Positions 55,279 to 63,437 of a stretch of DNA of 64,000 nt are shown here, in pieces. The stretch lies in the NCBI GenBank assembly GCA_034432755.1, contig DAOUBQ010000015.1:1-64000 (forward strand). Direction: 5' to 3'. Under the pieces are notes generated by a model. It saw only the letters and a list, made by a program, of their open reading frames with translations. It did no database searches and was not told where the DNA came from. The DNA is from UBA5195 sp034432755 (GTDB taxonomy: Bacteria > Chloroflexota > Anaerolineae > Anaerolineales > Villigracilaceae). The position numbers and the translations under genes were made by a program. Each line of letters opens with the position of its first letter. The first letter of the stretch is position 1.

Positions 55279-56897
55279 TGGCCGATTCTCCCCTCGTTGT
55301 TGAAAATGTCTCTTTCCGCTACCGCGACCGGCAGGGGGCGGCGATTCACAATATTTCTTTTTCCGCCGAAAAGGGCGAGTTGGTTTTGCTGGCAGGTGCC
55401 AGCGGTTGTGGCAAGACCACCCTGATTCGGGTCATCAACGGCCTGATTCCACGCTCGTATAAGGGTGAGTTGACCGGCCAAATTCGTTTACAAGGCCAGG
55501 AAACGACCGGAATGCCGCTCTCGCGCATTTCGCAAGTGGTTGGGACGGTGCTGCAAGACCCAGAACGACAGATTCTCGGTACGAAGGTCATCAACGAGGT
55601 GGCTTTTGGGCTAGAAAACATGGGGCTGGCGCGGCCTGAAATTATTCAACGCGCTGAAGAAGCGCTGGCTTACCTGAAAATTCCACACCTGCGCGATCGA
55701 GAGACCTTCAACCTTTCAGGCGGCGAGAAGCAGAAGGTGGCCCTGGCGGGTGTGCTGGCAATGAAACCGTCCATCCTGCTGCTGGATGAACCGCTCGCCA
55801 GCCTGGACCCGGCCTCGGCATTGGAGGCGCTGGAGATGGTGCGCCGCCTGGTGGATGAGGGCTTGACCGTTCTCATGGTGGAACACCGCGTGGAGGATGT
55901 GTTGAAAATCCGTCCGAACCGGGTGATGTATATGAGCGAGGGCGAAATCCGCTACCTGGGTGACGCCGAAGGTCTGGCTGAAGCGGTGGATGTCCGCGAG
56001 GTGAAACTTCCGGCGCGGCAGATTGCCCGTCGGGCGGCACTGGAGAAACCTCCAGAGAAGTTAACCTTTTTGCCCGGTGTGCAGGTTGAAGCGGAGTCCG
56101 TGTCCCCGCTGGTGCGGTTCGAAAATGTCACCTTTGGGTACGAATCGGGGCGCGAAGTCCTGCACGGGGTGAGTTTAGACATCAAAAAAGGCGACATTAT
56201 TGCCGTGCTGGGGCCAAACGGGGCCGGGAAAACGACTTTTGTCAAGCACGCCATTGGCCTGCTCAAACCGAAGGCCGGCCAGGTGTTGGTCAACGGCAAA
56301 GACACCCATCACGCCAGCGTGGCCGAGATTGCCAGCACGCTGGGGTATGTGTTTCAAAGCCCCAGCCACATGCTGTTTGCGCCGACCGTGCGCGAGGAGT
56401 TATCGTTTGGGCCGAAAAACCTGAAACACGCGCCTGCGCAAATTGAGCAGGACGTGAAACATTCGCTGGAGATTGTCAACCTGGCCGATAAAGAGAACGA
56501 CCCGCCGCTTTCGCTCTCGTTTGGACAGCAGAAGCGGGTTTCAATTGCAGCAATTTTGGCGATGCGCTCGAAAATTTTGGTGATGGACGAGCCAACCGCC
56601 GGACAGGACTATCGAAACTATATCGGTTTTATGGATGCGATTTTGCAACTGCCCGGCTTCGAGGCGATTTTGTTCATCACGCACGATGTTGACCTGGCCG
56701 TGATTTACGCCAACCGGGTGATTTTGGTGGCCGATGGCACCGTGCGCGCCGATGGCCGGCCACAGGATGTTTTGCGCGATTATGACTTGTTACGTGCCTG
56801 CCGTGTGGTGCCGAGTTCGCTGCTCGATTTGAATTTGGAATTGCTGCCCAAAACCGGCGCATTCATGCGCGCCGAAGCGTTGGGAAGGGTGTTGTAA
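55278..56897 (+). CDS. Fused ECF transporter ATPase (two ABC domains)
   Basis: A 539-residue protein with two complete ATPase domains. Domain 1: Walker A AGASGCGKTTLIRVI, LSGGEKQKVALAGVL, LLLDEPLASLDP. Domain 2: LGPNGAGKTTFVKH, SLSFGQQKRVSIAAIL, LVMDEPTAGQD. In ECF systems these normally are two proteins, EcfA and EcfA'; here they form one chain. With EcfT and an S component it makes a complete vitamin or small-molecule importer. A signature variant LSFGQ replaces LSGGQ in domain 2. Confidence 0.9.
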   Translation: MADSPLVVENVSFRYRDRQGAAIHNISFSAEKGELVLLAGASGCGKTTLIRVINGLIPRSYKGELTGQIRLQGQETTGMPLSRISQVVGTVLQDPERQILGTKVINEVAFGLENMGLARPEIIQRAEEALAYLKIPHLRDRETFNLSGGEKQKVALAGVLAMKPSILLLDEPLASLDPASALEALEMVRRLVDEGLTVLMVEHRVEDVLKIRPNRVMYMSEGEIRYLGDAEGLAEAVDVREVKLPARQIARRAALEKPPEKLTFLPGVQVEAESVSPLVRFENVTFGYESGREVLHGVSLDIKKGDIIAVLGPNGAGKTTFVKHAIGLLKPKAGQVLVNGKDTHHASVAEIASTLGYVFQSPSHMLFAPTVREELSFGPKNLKHAPAQIEQDVKHSLEIVNLADKENDPPLSLSFGQQKRVSIAAILAMRSKILVMDEPTAGQDYRNYIGFMDAILQLPGFEAILFITHDVDLAVIYANRVILVADGTVRADGRPQDVLRDYDLLRACRVVPSSLLDLNLELLPKTGAFMRAEALGRVL

Positions 56898-56898
56898 G

Positions 56899-56933
56899 AA
56901 TGCAGAATGATGAGTGATGAATGATGAAAGATT
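56899..56933. repeat. Heptamer repeat after the ECF ATPase
   Basis: AATGCAG, AATGATG, AGTGATG, AATGATG, AAAGATT, directly after the stop codon of the ATPase gene. It lies in the space before the S-component gene. Confidence 0.75.
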
Positions 56934-57009
56934 AACTTATTCCTATATCTTCAACCGGTTCGCGTGATGCCCGCGCCGGTTAAAAAACTATCTTTTCACG
57001 GAGGATGAG

Positions 57010-57957
57010 ATGGATAAAAAGCTCGTTTCTGTTTTGGGGGCGCTGGTCGTCCTGTTGGCGATTTTCGCCATCATCATGTTTGGGTTTGGCACAACCGAAG
57101 CGCTTGGCCCGTTCAACTTCAGCGTGGACCAGGCCACGCTGCCGCTGCGCTTCGCCTTTGTGGTGGTGGGCGTAGCCATTGCCTTCATCGTCTACTTCCT
57201 GACCAAAGAACACCCGATTTGGGAAGTCGGCACGCGGCATGTGGTCTACATGGCGATTGGTGCGGCGCTCTATGCGGTCTTTTCGTACCTGTTCAACGGC
57301 ACGGTGTTCGTTGTGCCATCGCTCAGCCAGGTTTCGCTGCGCCCGGCGATTGCCATCCCGATGTTCTTTGGCTATGCCTTTGGCCCGGTGGTGGGGTTCT
57401 TCACGGGCGCAGTGGGCAACATGTTTGGCGATGCGCTGACCGGCTTTGGCCTTTCACCGCAGTGGAGCATTGGCAACGGGCTGGTGGGCTTCGTCTCTGG
57501 TCTGGTGGCGTTGTTTGGTGACAAGAAAAAGAGCATGGACATCGTGCTATACATCAGCGGCGCGCTGGCCCTGCTGGCGGCGGTGATGTTCTTCCTCAAT
57601 CGCGGCCAGGCCAATATGCTGTTCTACGATGTGGACAACGGCATTTTTGGCGACCAACAGATTTCGCTCTTTGCCGGTCTCTCCATTGTGATTGGTTTTA
57701 TCCTGGTGGCGGTGGTGCGCTTTGCCTTCGGCCAGAATATTGACATTGCCGCAGCAGTCACCTGGGGCATGTTGGGCAACATCCTGGGCATCGGTTTTGC
57801 GGCGGTCTCCGATATCTGGATTAACGGCTTCAGCCCGGCTGCCGCGATTGTGGGCGAATTCCTGCCTGCCGCCGGCCCCAACCTGATTTTCGCCGCCATC
57901 CTGGTGCCGCTGTTGGTAGTGGCCTACACTTCCGTTCAGCGCCAATCGGGACGGTAG
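57010..57957 (+). CDS. ECF transporter S component
   Basis: A 315-residue membrane protein with eight or so helices. It contains TRHVVYMAIGAALYAVFSYL, LRPAIAIPMFFGYAFGPVVG, FTGAVGNMFGDALTGFGLSP, the ECF-S signature (a Gly/Ala-rich first helix, then PxxxxxxGxxxGxxxGxxGxxxxD). The family binds one substrate with high affinity; this subgroup is not assigned. A possible clue is the neighbouring SAM hydrolase, pointing to a nucleoside-, methionine- or thiazole-like ligand, but this is a guess. It has an ACGGAGGATGAG leader. Confidence 0.85.
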   Translation: MDKKLVSVLGALVVLLAIFAIIMFGFGTTEALGPFNFSVDQATLPLRFAFVVVGVAIAFIVYFLTKEHPIWEVGTRHVVYMAIGAALYAVFSYLFNGTVFVVPSLSQVSLRPAIAIPMFFGYAFGPVVGFFTGAVGNMFGDALTGFGLSPQWSIGNGLVGFVSGLVALFGDKKKSMDIVLYISGALALLAAVMFFLNRGQANMLFYDVDNGIFGDQQISLFAGLSIVIGFILVAVVRFAFGQNIDIAAAVTWGMLGNILGIGFAAVSDIWINGFSPAAAIVGEFLPAAGPNLIFAAILVPLLVVAYTSVQRQSGR

Positions 57958-58048
57958 TTCAGTCATCAGTCATCAGTGTTCAGTCATCAGGAAATTCTGT
58001 AAATACTGGCGACTGTTCACTGATTACTGTCCACTGATTACTGAATAC
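57958..58048. repeat. Thirteen-unit heptamer repeat with inverted halves
   Basis: TTCAGTC, ATCAGTC, ATCAGTG, TTCAGTC, ATCAGGA, AATTCTG, TAAATAC, TGGCGAC, TGTTCAC, TGATTAC, TGTCCAC, TGATTAC, TGAATAC: 91 bases in phase. It starts right after the S-component stop and ends one base before the EcfT start codon. Its left half is ATCAGTN and the right half the complement, so a long hairpin is possible. No ribosome site remains for EcfT. Confidence 0.85.
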
Positions 58049-58049
58049 T

Positions 58050-58925
58050 ATGCTCGTTGCCTGGCGTTACCGCCCTCGTAAATCCCTTATCCAGTGGTTT
58101 GACCCGCGCGCGTGGGTGATTTTCTATCTCTGTTTCCTGTTTTCGACCCTCGCGTTTTGGGACATCCGCTTCTTGTTGCCGTTTTTTGGGATTGCCCTGC
58201 TCTGGCTGTTTACTTCGGGCCTGAAATGGAGCGAAGTGCGGCGTCCCTTCCTGTTTATCGGGATGTTCGTGTTTTTCTTCGCTTTCCTGACCTTTCTGAC
58301 CGGGCGCGGCGGTATGGAATTGTACGAAACCGAACACCTGATTCGCCGCTACGAGGCTTCCTTCACGCTCTTGGGCTGGCGTCCCGCGCTGGATATCACC
58401 GTGGAGCGAGCCTTTTTCGCTGTCAGCCAGTTTGTGCGCGTCTTCAGCATTGCGGTGATGACCATCTTGATTCCATATTCGCTGAATCCGGCCTTGTATG
58501 GAATCACGTTCAAAGGGCTGGGATTGCCCGATAAAATTGCTTACGCCATGGACCTGACGATGCGCTTCATCCCGACCTTTGCGCGCGATTTCCAACTGAC
58601 GATGGATGCCCAGCGGGCGCGCGGCTACGAACTGGAGAAAATCAGCGGCGGCCTGATAGAGCAGGTGCGCAAACTCGGCCCAATTTTCGTGCCGGTCACC
58701 ATTCACGCCATCATTGGCTCGGAGGACATCATTGACGCAATGGATTTGCGCGCCTTTGGGGTTGGCCCGCGCACCTGGCTGGAGGAACTGCGCTACCAAC
58801 GGCGTGACTATATCCTGATAGCCATCGGTATCGTGATTTTAGCGGCCTCAATCGTGGCCGGTTTTGCCGGGCTGGGCAATTTCTGGGTTCCCGAAGCCCT
58901 CATCCGCTGGGCGACGGGCGGATAA
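58050..58925 (+). CDS. ecfT: ECF transporter transmembrane component (EcfT/CbiQ family)
   Basis: A 291-residue EcfT protein with four or five helices. The C-terminal cytoplasmic part carries the two coupling motifs: MDAQRARGYELEK (first ARG) and MDLRAFGVGPR (second). These dock on the ATPase grooves. With the fused ATPase and S component it completes a group I ECF transporter. The start is ATG at 58050, directly behind the heptamer array, without any visible ribosome site; translation may rely on coupling or on a weak start. A hairpin ends the operon. Confidence 0.87.
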   Translation: MLVAWRYRPRKSLIQWFDPRAWVIFYLCFLFSTLAFWDIRFLLPFFGIALLWLFTSGLKWSEVRRPFLFIGMFVFFFAFLTFLTGRGGMELYETEHLIRRYEASFTLLGWRPALDITVERAFFAVSQFVRVFSIAVMTILIPYSLNPALYGITFKGLGLPDKIAYAMDLTMRFIPTFARDFQLTMDAQRARGYELEKISGGLIEQVRKLGPIFVPVTIHAIIGSEDIIDAMDLRAFGVGPRTWLEELRYQRRDYILIAIGIVILAASIVAGFAGLGNFWVPEALIRWATGG

Positions 58926-58930
58926 AAACA

Positions 58931-58998
58931 GTCCACAGATTGCGCCGATTTCACAGAGTTCGTCCTGCTCCTCTGCGCTATCGGCGTAGTCTGTGGAC
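58931..58998 (+). terminator. Hairpin and T-rich terminator of the ECF operon
   Basis: GTCCACAGATTGCGCCGAT pairs with ATCGGCGTAGTCTGTGGAC (17 of 19 positions), around a 30-base loop, followed by TTTTTAATTTTTT. It closes the four-gene operon. Confidence 0.65.
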
Positions 58999-59024
58999 AC
59001 TTTTTAATTTTTTACAGGTATCCT

Positions 59025-59798
59025 ATGAATCCCCTCAACCAACGTTTACGTGAAAATTTCCTGTTTTATTCTAGCGACCTGCTTGCCAACCGCGCCGGGC
59101 GGCTTTCGGAGCGGCAACAGGCCCGCCAGCAGGCCGCCGGAGTCAGCCTGCGGCTGGGGATGACGATTTTTATTGTCGTCATGGTCGGGACCCTGGGCGT
59201 GATTGCCTTCGCCTCTCTGCAATCTGGCACATCCCCAAGCCTGACCGACCCGGAGATGCTGACCACGCTCGGCATCGCGGGCGGGGTCATTGGGCTGGTC
59301 ATCCTGCTGTCTTTTCTTTTTTCGGGGCGAAGTTACCTGAAAGCCGCGCGCGAGACCAAAATCCAGGTCGCCGAAGGCGAAGCGCAACCCGGCAAAATCA
59401 AAGTGGACGCAGCCCATTTCGAGATTAAGCTCGGTCAGACAAAAATTCGCCTGGTGACGCCGGAGCAGTTGGAAGCCTTCGAGATGGGCACGGCCTACCG
59501 GGTCTATTACCTGCCCGGGCCGATTCCAACCGTTCTGTCGGGCGAAGTGATGGGTACGGAGGATGAGGCCAACCGATACCTGGAAACCGAAATCTCCCTC
59601 GAAAAAGACGCAGTCCTGCAAGGTCATCAGCGCATGCGTCCGGTTGGGGTTGTGCTGGCCGTGCTGGCAATAGGCATTCCACTGGCGGTGTTTGCCGCCG
59701 CCAGCCTGCCGGGAATTTTGCGCTCCATTGCCTTTCTGACCGCTCTTGGGGCCTCGATTGGCTTCGTCTTTTGGGCGCTGCGGCGGGCTTTAGGCTGA
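59025..59798 (+). CDS. Hypothetical four-helix membrane protein
   Basis: A 257-residue protein: a basic, Gln-rich N-terminus (SERQQARQQAAGVSL), helix pairs near 42-62 and 82-102 (FIVVMVGTLGVIAFASLQSG and GVIGLVILLSFLFSG), a soluble domain (IKVDAAHFEIKLGQTKIRLV, LEAFEMGTAYRVYYLPGPIP) and a second helix pair at the C-terminus (VGVVLAVLAIGIPLAVFAAA). The layout resembles anonymous Chloroflexota membrane proteins with a small beta domain. No function can be given. It is alone, with its own start after an ACAGGTATCCT leader. Confidence 0.65.
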   Translation: MNPLNQRLRENFLFYSSDLLANRAGRLSERQQARQQAAGVSLRLGMTIFIVVMVGTLGVIAFASLQSGTSPSLTDPEMLTTLGIAGGVIGLVILLSFLFSGRSYLKAARETKIQVAEGEAQPGKIKVDAAHFEIKLGQTKIRLVTPEQLEAFEMGTAYRVYYLPGPIPTVLSGEVMGTEDEANRYLETEISLEKDAVLQGHQRMRPVGVVLAVLAIGIPLAVFAAASLPGILRSIAFLTALGASIGFVFWALRRALG

Positions 59799-59825
59799 AT
59801 TGGTGGGACGATTTGCCCGATTGCT

Positions 59826-60113
59826 TTACGACACCATGTTGTAAATCACCCGCACCCGCTCGCCAGTCAATGTTGGTACGCCCTTTTCCAGCCAGCGTTG
59901 AAAGTGCGGGGTTTGGCGGTGCGCTTCGAGGTCAGATTCGGCGTGGTAGACCTCGTAAAGCATAAAGCGATGGGGGGCATTGGCTTGCTGGAGCAGGTCA
60001 AACCGTTCCACGCCTGGCTCTTTGCGGCTTTCTATGGCGTTGGCGGTTGCTTCGGCCAGGAAGGTGTCGAGCAGCTCAGGTTGCACTTCGAGATAGACGA
60101 CTTGAACGTACAT
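59826..60113 (-). CDS. Antibiotic biosynthesis monooxygenase (ABM) domain protein
   Basis: A 95-residue dimeric alpha-beta barrel: VYLEVQPELLDTFLAEATAN, ESRKEPGVERFDLLQ, PHRFMLYEVYHAESDLEAHR, TPHFQRWLEKG. ABM-like proteins include quinol monooxygenase YgiN and small heme- or quinone-active enzymes. The His and aromatic residues in the beta sheet are there. The ligand is not known. It is a single gene on the minus strand opposing the membrane protein gene. Confidence 0.82.
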   Translation of the reverse strand: MYVQVVYLEVQPELLDTFLAEATANAIESRKEPGVERFDLLQQANAPHRFMLYEVYHAESDLEAHRQTPHFQRWLEKGVPTLTGERVRVIYNMVS

Positions 60114-60341
60114 AAGTTAACCTCGTTTCGTCAGATTCACCCGCCGTCACGCTGGTTTTACGTTTGGTTTGCAAGGTTTTATACACATTGAAAACGGTGC
60201 TGGCGGACATAGGTCTATGGCATGGCTTTCTCAGTATCGCTTGTGCCGCTTTGTTTATGTTTTTTAGCCTGAAACCAGACTTTGAGAAGCCATAAGGTCT
60301 ATTGTACAGGATGTTGCGCAGAATCGCATTCGCTGCTACCT

Positions 60342-60347
60342 TATAAT
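60342..60347 (+). promoter_or_regulatory. -10 element adjacent to the M23 start codon
   Basis: TATAAT ends four bases before the ATG at 60352. The expected transcription start is at or next to the ATG, i.e. a leaderless mRNA. No clear -35 element is seen. Confidence 0.45.
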
Positions 60348-60351
60348 TTCG

Positions 60352-61068
60352 ATGCCAGCCGGACGTTTTCTCTCTCTTATCCTATTCCTGACCCTTTCCC
60401 TGGTCGGATGCGCGCTTCCGATTGAGGAGCCAACACCGGTTCCTGCCATCTCCCCGACTTTGACCGCCGCGCCCAGGAGAGTCTCCACCTCTACACCCTT
60501 TTACCCGGCCTCGCCGACTGCGCCGCTCCGCAGCACCCCTATTGTGACATTCACCCCTGCTACATTTCCATCGGTTACGCCGCCTGCGCGGAAATATGTT
60601 TTCCCCGTCCAACCCGTTAGCCTGGCTCATTTTGAAGAAGGTGTGGAGAGCCATGGCTACCCTGCAATTGACATTTTTGCGCCCGCCGGGACAAAATTTG
60701 TCGCCGTTACAAATGGCGTGGTGGAATTTGTCAGTGATGAAGACCGCTGGCAGCCAGAAAATGACCATCCCGCGCTGCGTGGCGGGCTGGCGGTTGCCAT
60801 TTTGGGGGAGGATGGTTGGCGGTATTACGGCTCGCATCTTTCGGGGATTACCGCAGGAATTGCGCCTGGCGTAACAGTTGTGGCCGGGCAATTGCTTGGC
60901 TATGTGGGCGATAGTGGCAACGCCCGTAATAAAACCCCGCACCTGCACTTTGGCATTTCGCGCCCCACCTATCCCGGTGATTGGGTAACGCGGCGCGGCG
61001 AAATCAACCCGTTTCCATACCTGAATGCCTGGCTGGATGGGATAGACCTTGTGCCGACGCTCCCCTGA
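60352..61068 (+). CDS. M23-family peptidase lipoprotein
   Basis: A 238-residue protein. FLSLILFLTLSLVGCALP is a lipoprotein signal with the lipobox LVGC. A Pro/Thr-rich linker (residues 25-75) follows, then an M23-like zinc-metallopeptidase domain: HGYPAIDIFAPAGTKFVAVT, with Zn ligands His and Asp, and HLHFGISRP. It probably trims peptidoglycan cross-bridges outside the cell. A TATAAT at 60342-60347 ends four bases before the ATG, so the message is probably leaderless. The 60114-60341 gap otherwise shows no gene. Confidence 0.82.
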   Translation: MPAGRFLSLILFLTLSLVGCALPIEEPTPVPAISPTLTAAPRRVSTSTPFYPASPTAPLRSTPIVTFTPATFPSVTPPARKYVFPVQPVSLAHFEEGVESHGYPAIDIFAPAGTKFVAVTNGVVEFVSDEDRWQPENDHPALRGGLAVAILGEDGWRYYGSHLSGITAGIAPGVTVVAGQLLGYVGDSGNARNKTPHLHFGISRPTYPGDWVTRRGEINPFPYLNAWLDGIDLVPTLP

Positions 61069-61090
61069 ACGCCCTTACATTTTATTTTTT

Positions 61091-61146
61091 ACCGCAAAGA
61101 GCGCCAAGGTTGAAAGGGTGCCTTTGCGCTCTTTGCGCTTCGCGGT
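61091..61146. terminator. Large hairpin after the M23 gene
   Basis: ACCGC and GCGGT enclose GAGCGCC-A-AGG paired with GCCTTTGCGCTC, a long imperfect stem with CTTTGCGCT repeated twice. It probably ends the M23 transcript although no T run is on the plus side. Confidence 0.45.
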
Positions 61147-61258
61147 CAATTTCTAGCGTTTGTGCGCTACGCCGATATGCGCTGGGGTGGCAGGCCATTT
61201 AGGCGCAACCCCCTTTCACAGATTAATCAAGTATCTGAAACATCATCAACGGCCAGCC

Positions 61259-62296
61259 TCACTCCTTCGTCCGCAAACTGGGCCTCACCGCATAGCGCTT
61301 GCGAATTTCGGGCAAGAAATAATCATCAAAAAAGCGGTCTATGTCGTAATCGGGTTGCCAGCCCCAGTCTTTGCGCGCCGCCGAATCATCCATATCTTCG
61401 GGCCACGAATCCACAATTCCCTGGCGGCGCGGGTTCGGCTCGAACACAATCCGCGTGCCGGGGAAGGCGTTATCGGCCCGCTTGCGGAACTCGCCCGCCG
61501 TCAGACTGAAGGCCGTGATGTTATAGACCTGACGGGTCAGGTACTCGCGCGACACTTCCGTCAACATCAAGAGCGCCTTAATCGCATCTGGCATCGCCAT
61601 GAACGAAATTTTGGTATCCTCGCGCACGAAACAAGAATAAGATAGCCCCTGCGCCGCCGCATGCAGCATCTCCGGGCCGTAATCGCTTGTCCCGCCGCTT
61701 GGCAGGGTGAAAGCACTAATCAGGCCGGGGAAACGGATGGCGCGAAAATCGAGCATCACCGGCGGGTTGGGGTCCAGGTGACGCTGGCCGTAATAATTGC
61801 CGTAATACTCGCCTAGTTTTTCGCAATACAACTTGTTCGCGCCGTACATCGTGTGCGGATTGTTATGCTCGTCCTCCGTCACCCGCCCGGCCTTGCGCTT
61901 GGCCTCCACATTGTCGAAGCCATAGGCCGCAATCGAACTGGGGAACAGGAACTTGACGGCCTTGCCGCGCTTTTCTGATTTATACGCCGCCAGCATCAGC
62001 AGTTGCATCGTCCCTTCCACATTGATTCGGTGGGCTTCCTCGGTGGCCACCTCAGCCTTTGAGGAAAGCGACGCCGCCAAGTGAAAGATAATATCGAAAT
62101 TGTAGTCATAAAATTGCTTCACGCGGTACACCAGGTCGCCTTGCAGGTGTTCTGCCGAAAAACCCTTCAACGACTCAGGGAGCGGCGCCAAATCCGTCGT
62201 AACAATGCGGTAGCCTCCCTTCTTGGCCAAACTTTGAACCAGTGCCTGACCAATCTCACCACACGCTCCGGTGACGAGGACGGCTTTATCGGGCAT
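61259..62296 (-). CDS. NAD-dependent epimerase/dehydratase
   Basis: A 345-residue short-chain extended dehydrogenase. NAD site VTGACGEIGQALVQSLAKKG (TGxxGxxG), FHLAASLSSKAEV, the active-site FPSSIAAYG and YGANKLYCEKLGEYYG (YxxxK). The overall sequence resembles threonine 3-dehydrogenase-like or UDP-sugar epimerase-like members of the family. The start at 62296 has AAAGGAG before the ATG; a longer frame adds unrelated residues. The substrate is not determined. Confidence 0.83.
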   Translation of the reverse strand: MPDKAVLVTGACGEIGQALVQSLAKKGGYRIVTTDLAPLPESLKGFSAEHLQGDLVYRVKQFYDYNFDIIFHLAASLSSKAEVATEEAHRINVEGTMQLLMLAAYKSEKRGKAVKFLFPSSIAAYGFDNVEAKRKAGRVTEDEHNNPHTMYGANKLYCEKLGEYYGNYYGQRHLDPNPPVMLDFRAIRFPGLISAFTLPSGGTSDYGPEMLHAAAQGLSYSCFVREDTKISFMAMPDAIKALLMLTEVSREYLTRQVYNITAFSLTAGEFRKRADNAFPGTRIVFEPNPRRQGIVDSWPEDMDDSAARKDWGWQPDYDIDRFFDDYFLPEIRKRYAVRPSLRTKE

Positions 62297-62421
62297 AATT
62301 TTCTCCTTTTGAAGGTATAGGTAATCCAATTGTACAATACCTGCCCGCCCCGCGTATCTGCGAATCGCCACCAAAAAATACGATGAAACTCACCAACCGC
62401 GTTTTCGGGTACAATCCTGAC

Positions 62422-63366
62422 GTGAAACCCTGCCCGCGATTCTCATCCACCGATTGCACAAAGCACACAGAACTTTTCTATATCAACTTGCGAACGCTGT
62501 GGATTTTTCTCTGGAAAAGACAGACCAACCGATTCTGGTCGCTGCTCCTCGGCCTGCTCCTGCTCTCGAACGCGGCCTGCGCCCCAAGCGTAGACGCCTC
62601 CCCGCTGGAAACGGCCACCATATCCCCCACCAGCCCCCCCACTGAAACGATTGTCTGGTTCCCAGCCACCGCCACGCACACCCCCTTTCCCACCTTCCAG
62701 CCCAGCGCCACGGTAGAGCCATTCCCCGGCATGGGAACATCGCTCTACACCGACGACTTCTCCGACCCGCTCGACTGGACCAACGCCCGCACCGACAGCC
62801 AGGGCAGCAACAACGTCCTGCTCATCGGAAACCGTCTGACCCTCTCAGCCAACTCCGCCCCCGCCACGCTCACCACACTGCGCTCTGGCCTGGTCCTCAC
62901 GGATTTCTACGCCGAAACGCGCGTCAACCTCCATCGCTGCGCTGGGCGCGATACCTACGGCATGTACTTTCGCGCCGCCACCGAAGCCTATGCTTACCGC
63001 TTCACCCTCACCTGTGATGGACAAATGCGTGTCGAGCGCGTGCGCGGCGGCGAGGCCTACCCACTCTCAAACTGGGATACCAGCGGTGACCTGCCGTCCG
63101 GCGCGCCCTCGCAAGCCAAACTCGGCATCTGGGTGGCCGGGACCGAAATGCGCTTCTTCCTCAATGACCGCTACCAGTTCACCATCTTCGACCAGGTCTT
63201 TCGCAGCGGCAGCGTGGGCTACTTTGCCAGCGTTCGCAGCGAGGTTGGCCTGAACGTCTCCTTCTCCGACCTGCGCGTCAACGCCGTCTCCTACGTTTCC
63301 CCTACCCCTACCGTTACCCCCAGCAACCCACCCCTGCCCAGCCGAACGCCGAGGGCCGCGCCGTAG
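62422..63366 (+). CDS. Lipoprotein-like protein with beta-sandwich C-terminal domain
   Basis: About 314 residues. A hydrophobic stretch FWSLLLGLLLLSNAACAPS looks like a signal peptide, with a Cys after SNAA, then a Pro/Thr/Ser-rich linker (TATISPTSPPTETIV). A beta-rich domain follows (LYTDDFSDPLDWTN, TYGMYFRAATEAYAYRFTLT), resembling DUF1080/laminin-G-like sandwiches that bind sugars. The start is uncertain: GTG at 62422 follows a TACAAT by six bases, as in the leaderless genes, and an ATG at 62383 is an alternative; TTGs nearer the signal are also possible. The signal favours a shorter product. Function unknown. Confidence 0.6.
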   Translation: MKPCPRFSSTDCTKHTELFYINLRTLWIFLWKRQTNRFWSLLLGLLLLSNAACAPSVDASPLETATISPTSPPTETIVWFPATATHTPFPTFQPSATVEPFPGMGTSLYTDDFSDPLDWTNARTDSQGSNNVLLIGNRLTLSANSAPATLTTLRSGLVLTDFYAETRVNLHRCAGRDTYGMYFRAATEAYAYRFTLTCDGQMRVERVRGGEAYPLSNWDTSGDLPSGAPSQAKLGIWVAGTEMRFFLNDRYQFTIFDQVFRSGSVGYFASVRSEVGLNVSFSDLRVNAVSYVSPTPTVTPSNPPLPSRTPRAAP

Positions 63367-63367
63367 C

Positions 63368-63437
63368 GAATTGCAAATAAGGAATTACAATTACACCACC
63401 TGAACCCTGAACCCTGAACCCTGGAAACCCAACCCTT
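63368..63437. repeat. Ten-unit heptamer repeat before the DNA methyltransferase
   Basis: GAATTGC, AAATAAG, GAATTAC, AATTACA, CCACCTG, AACCCTG, AACCCTG, AACCCTG, GAAACCC, AACCCTT. It spans the space between two genes and reaches the TTG start at 63436. Confidence 0.8.

Noticed and set aside
14508..58048. CRISPR arrays.
   Set aside because: The tandem repeats have unit length seven or eight with no spacers, and no cas gene is in the window.
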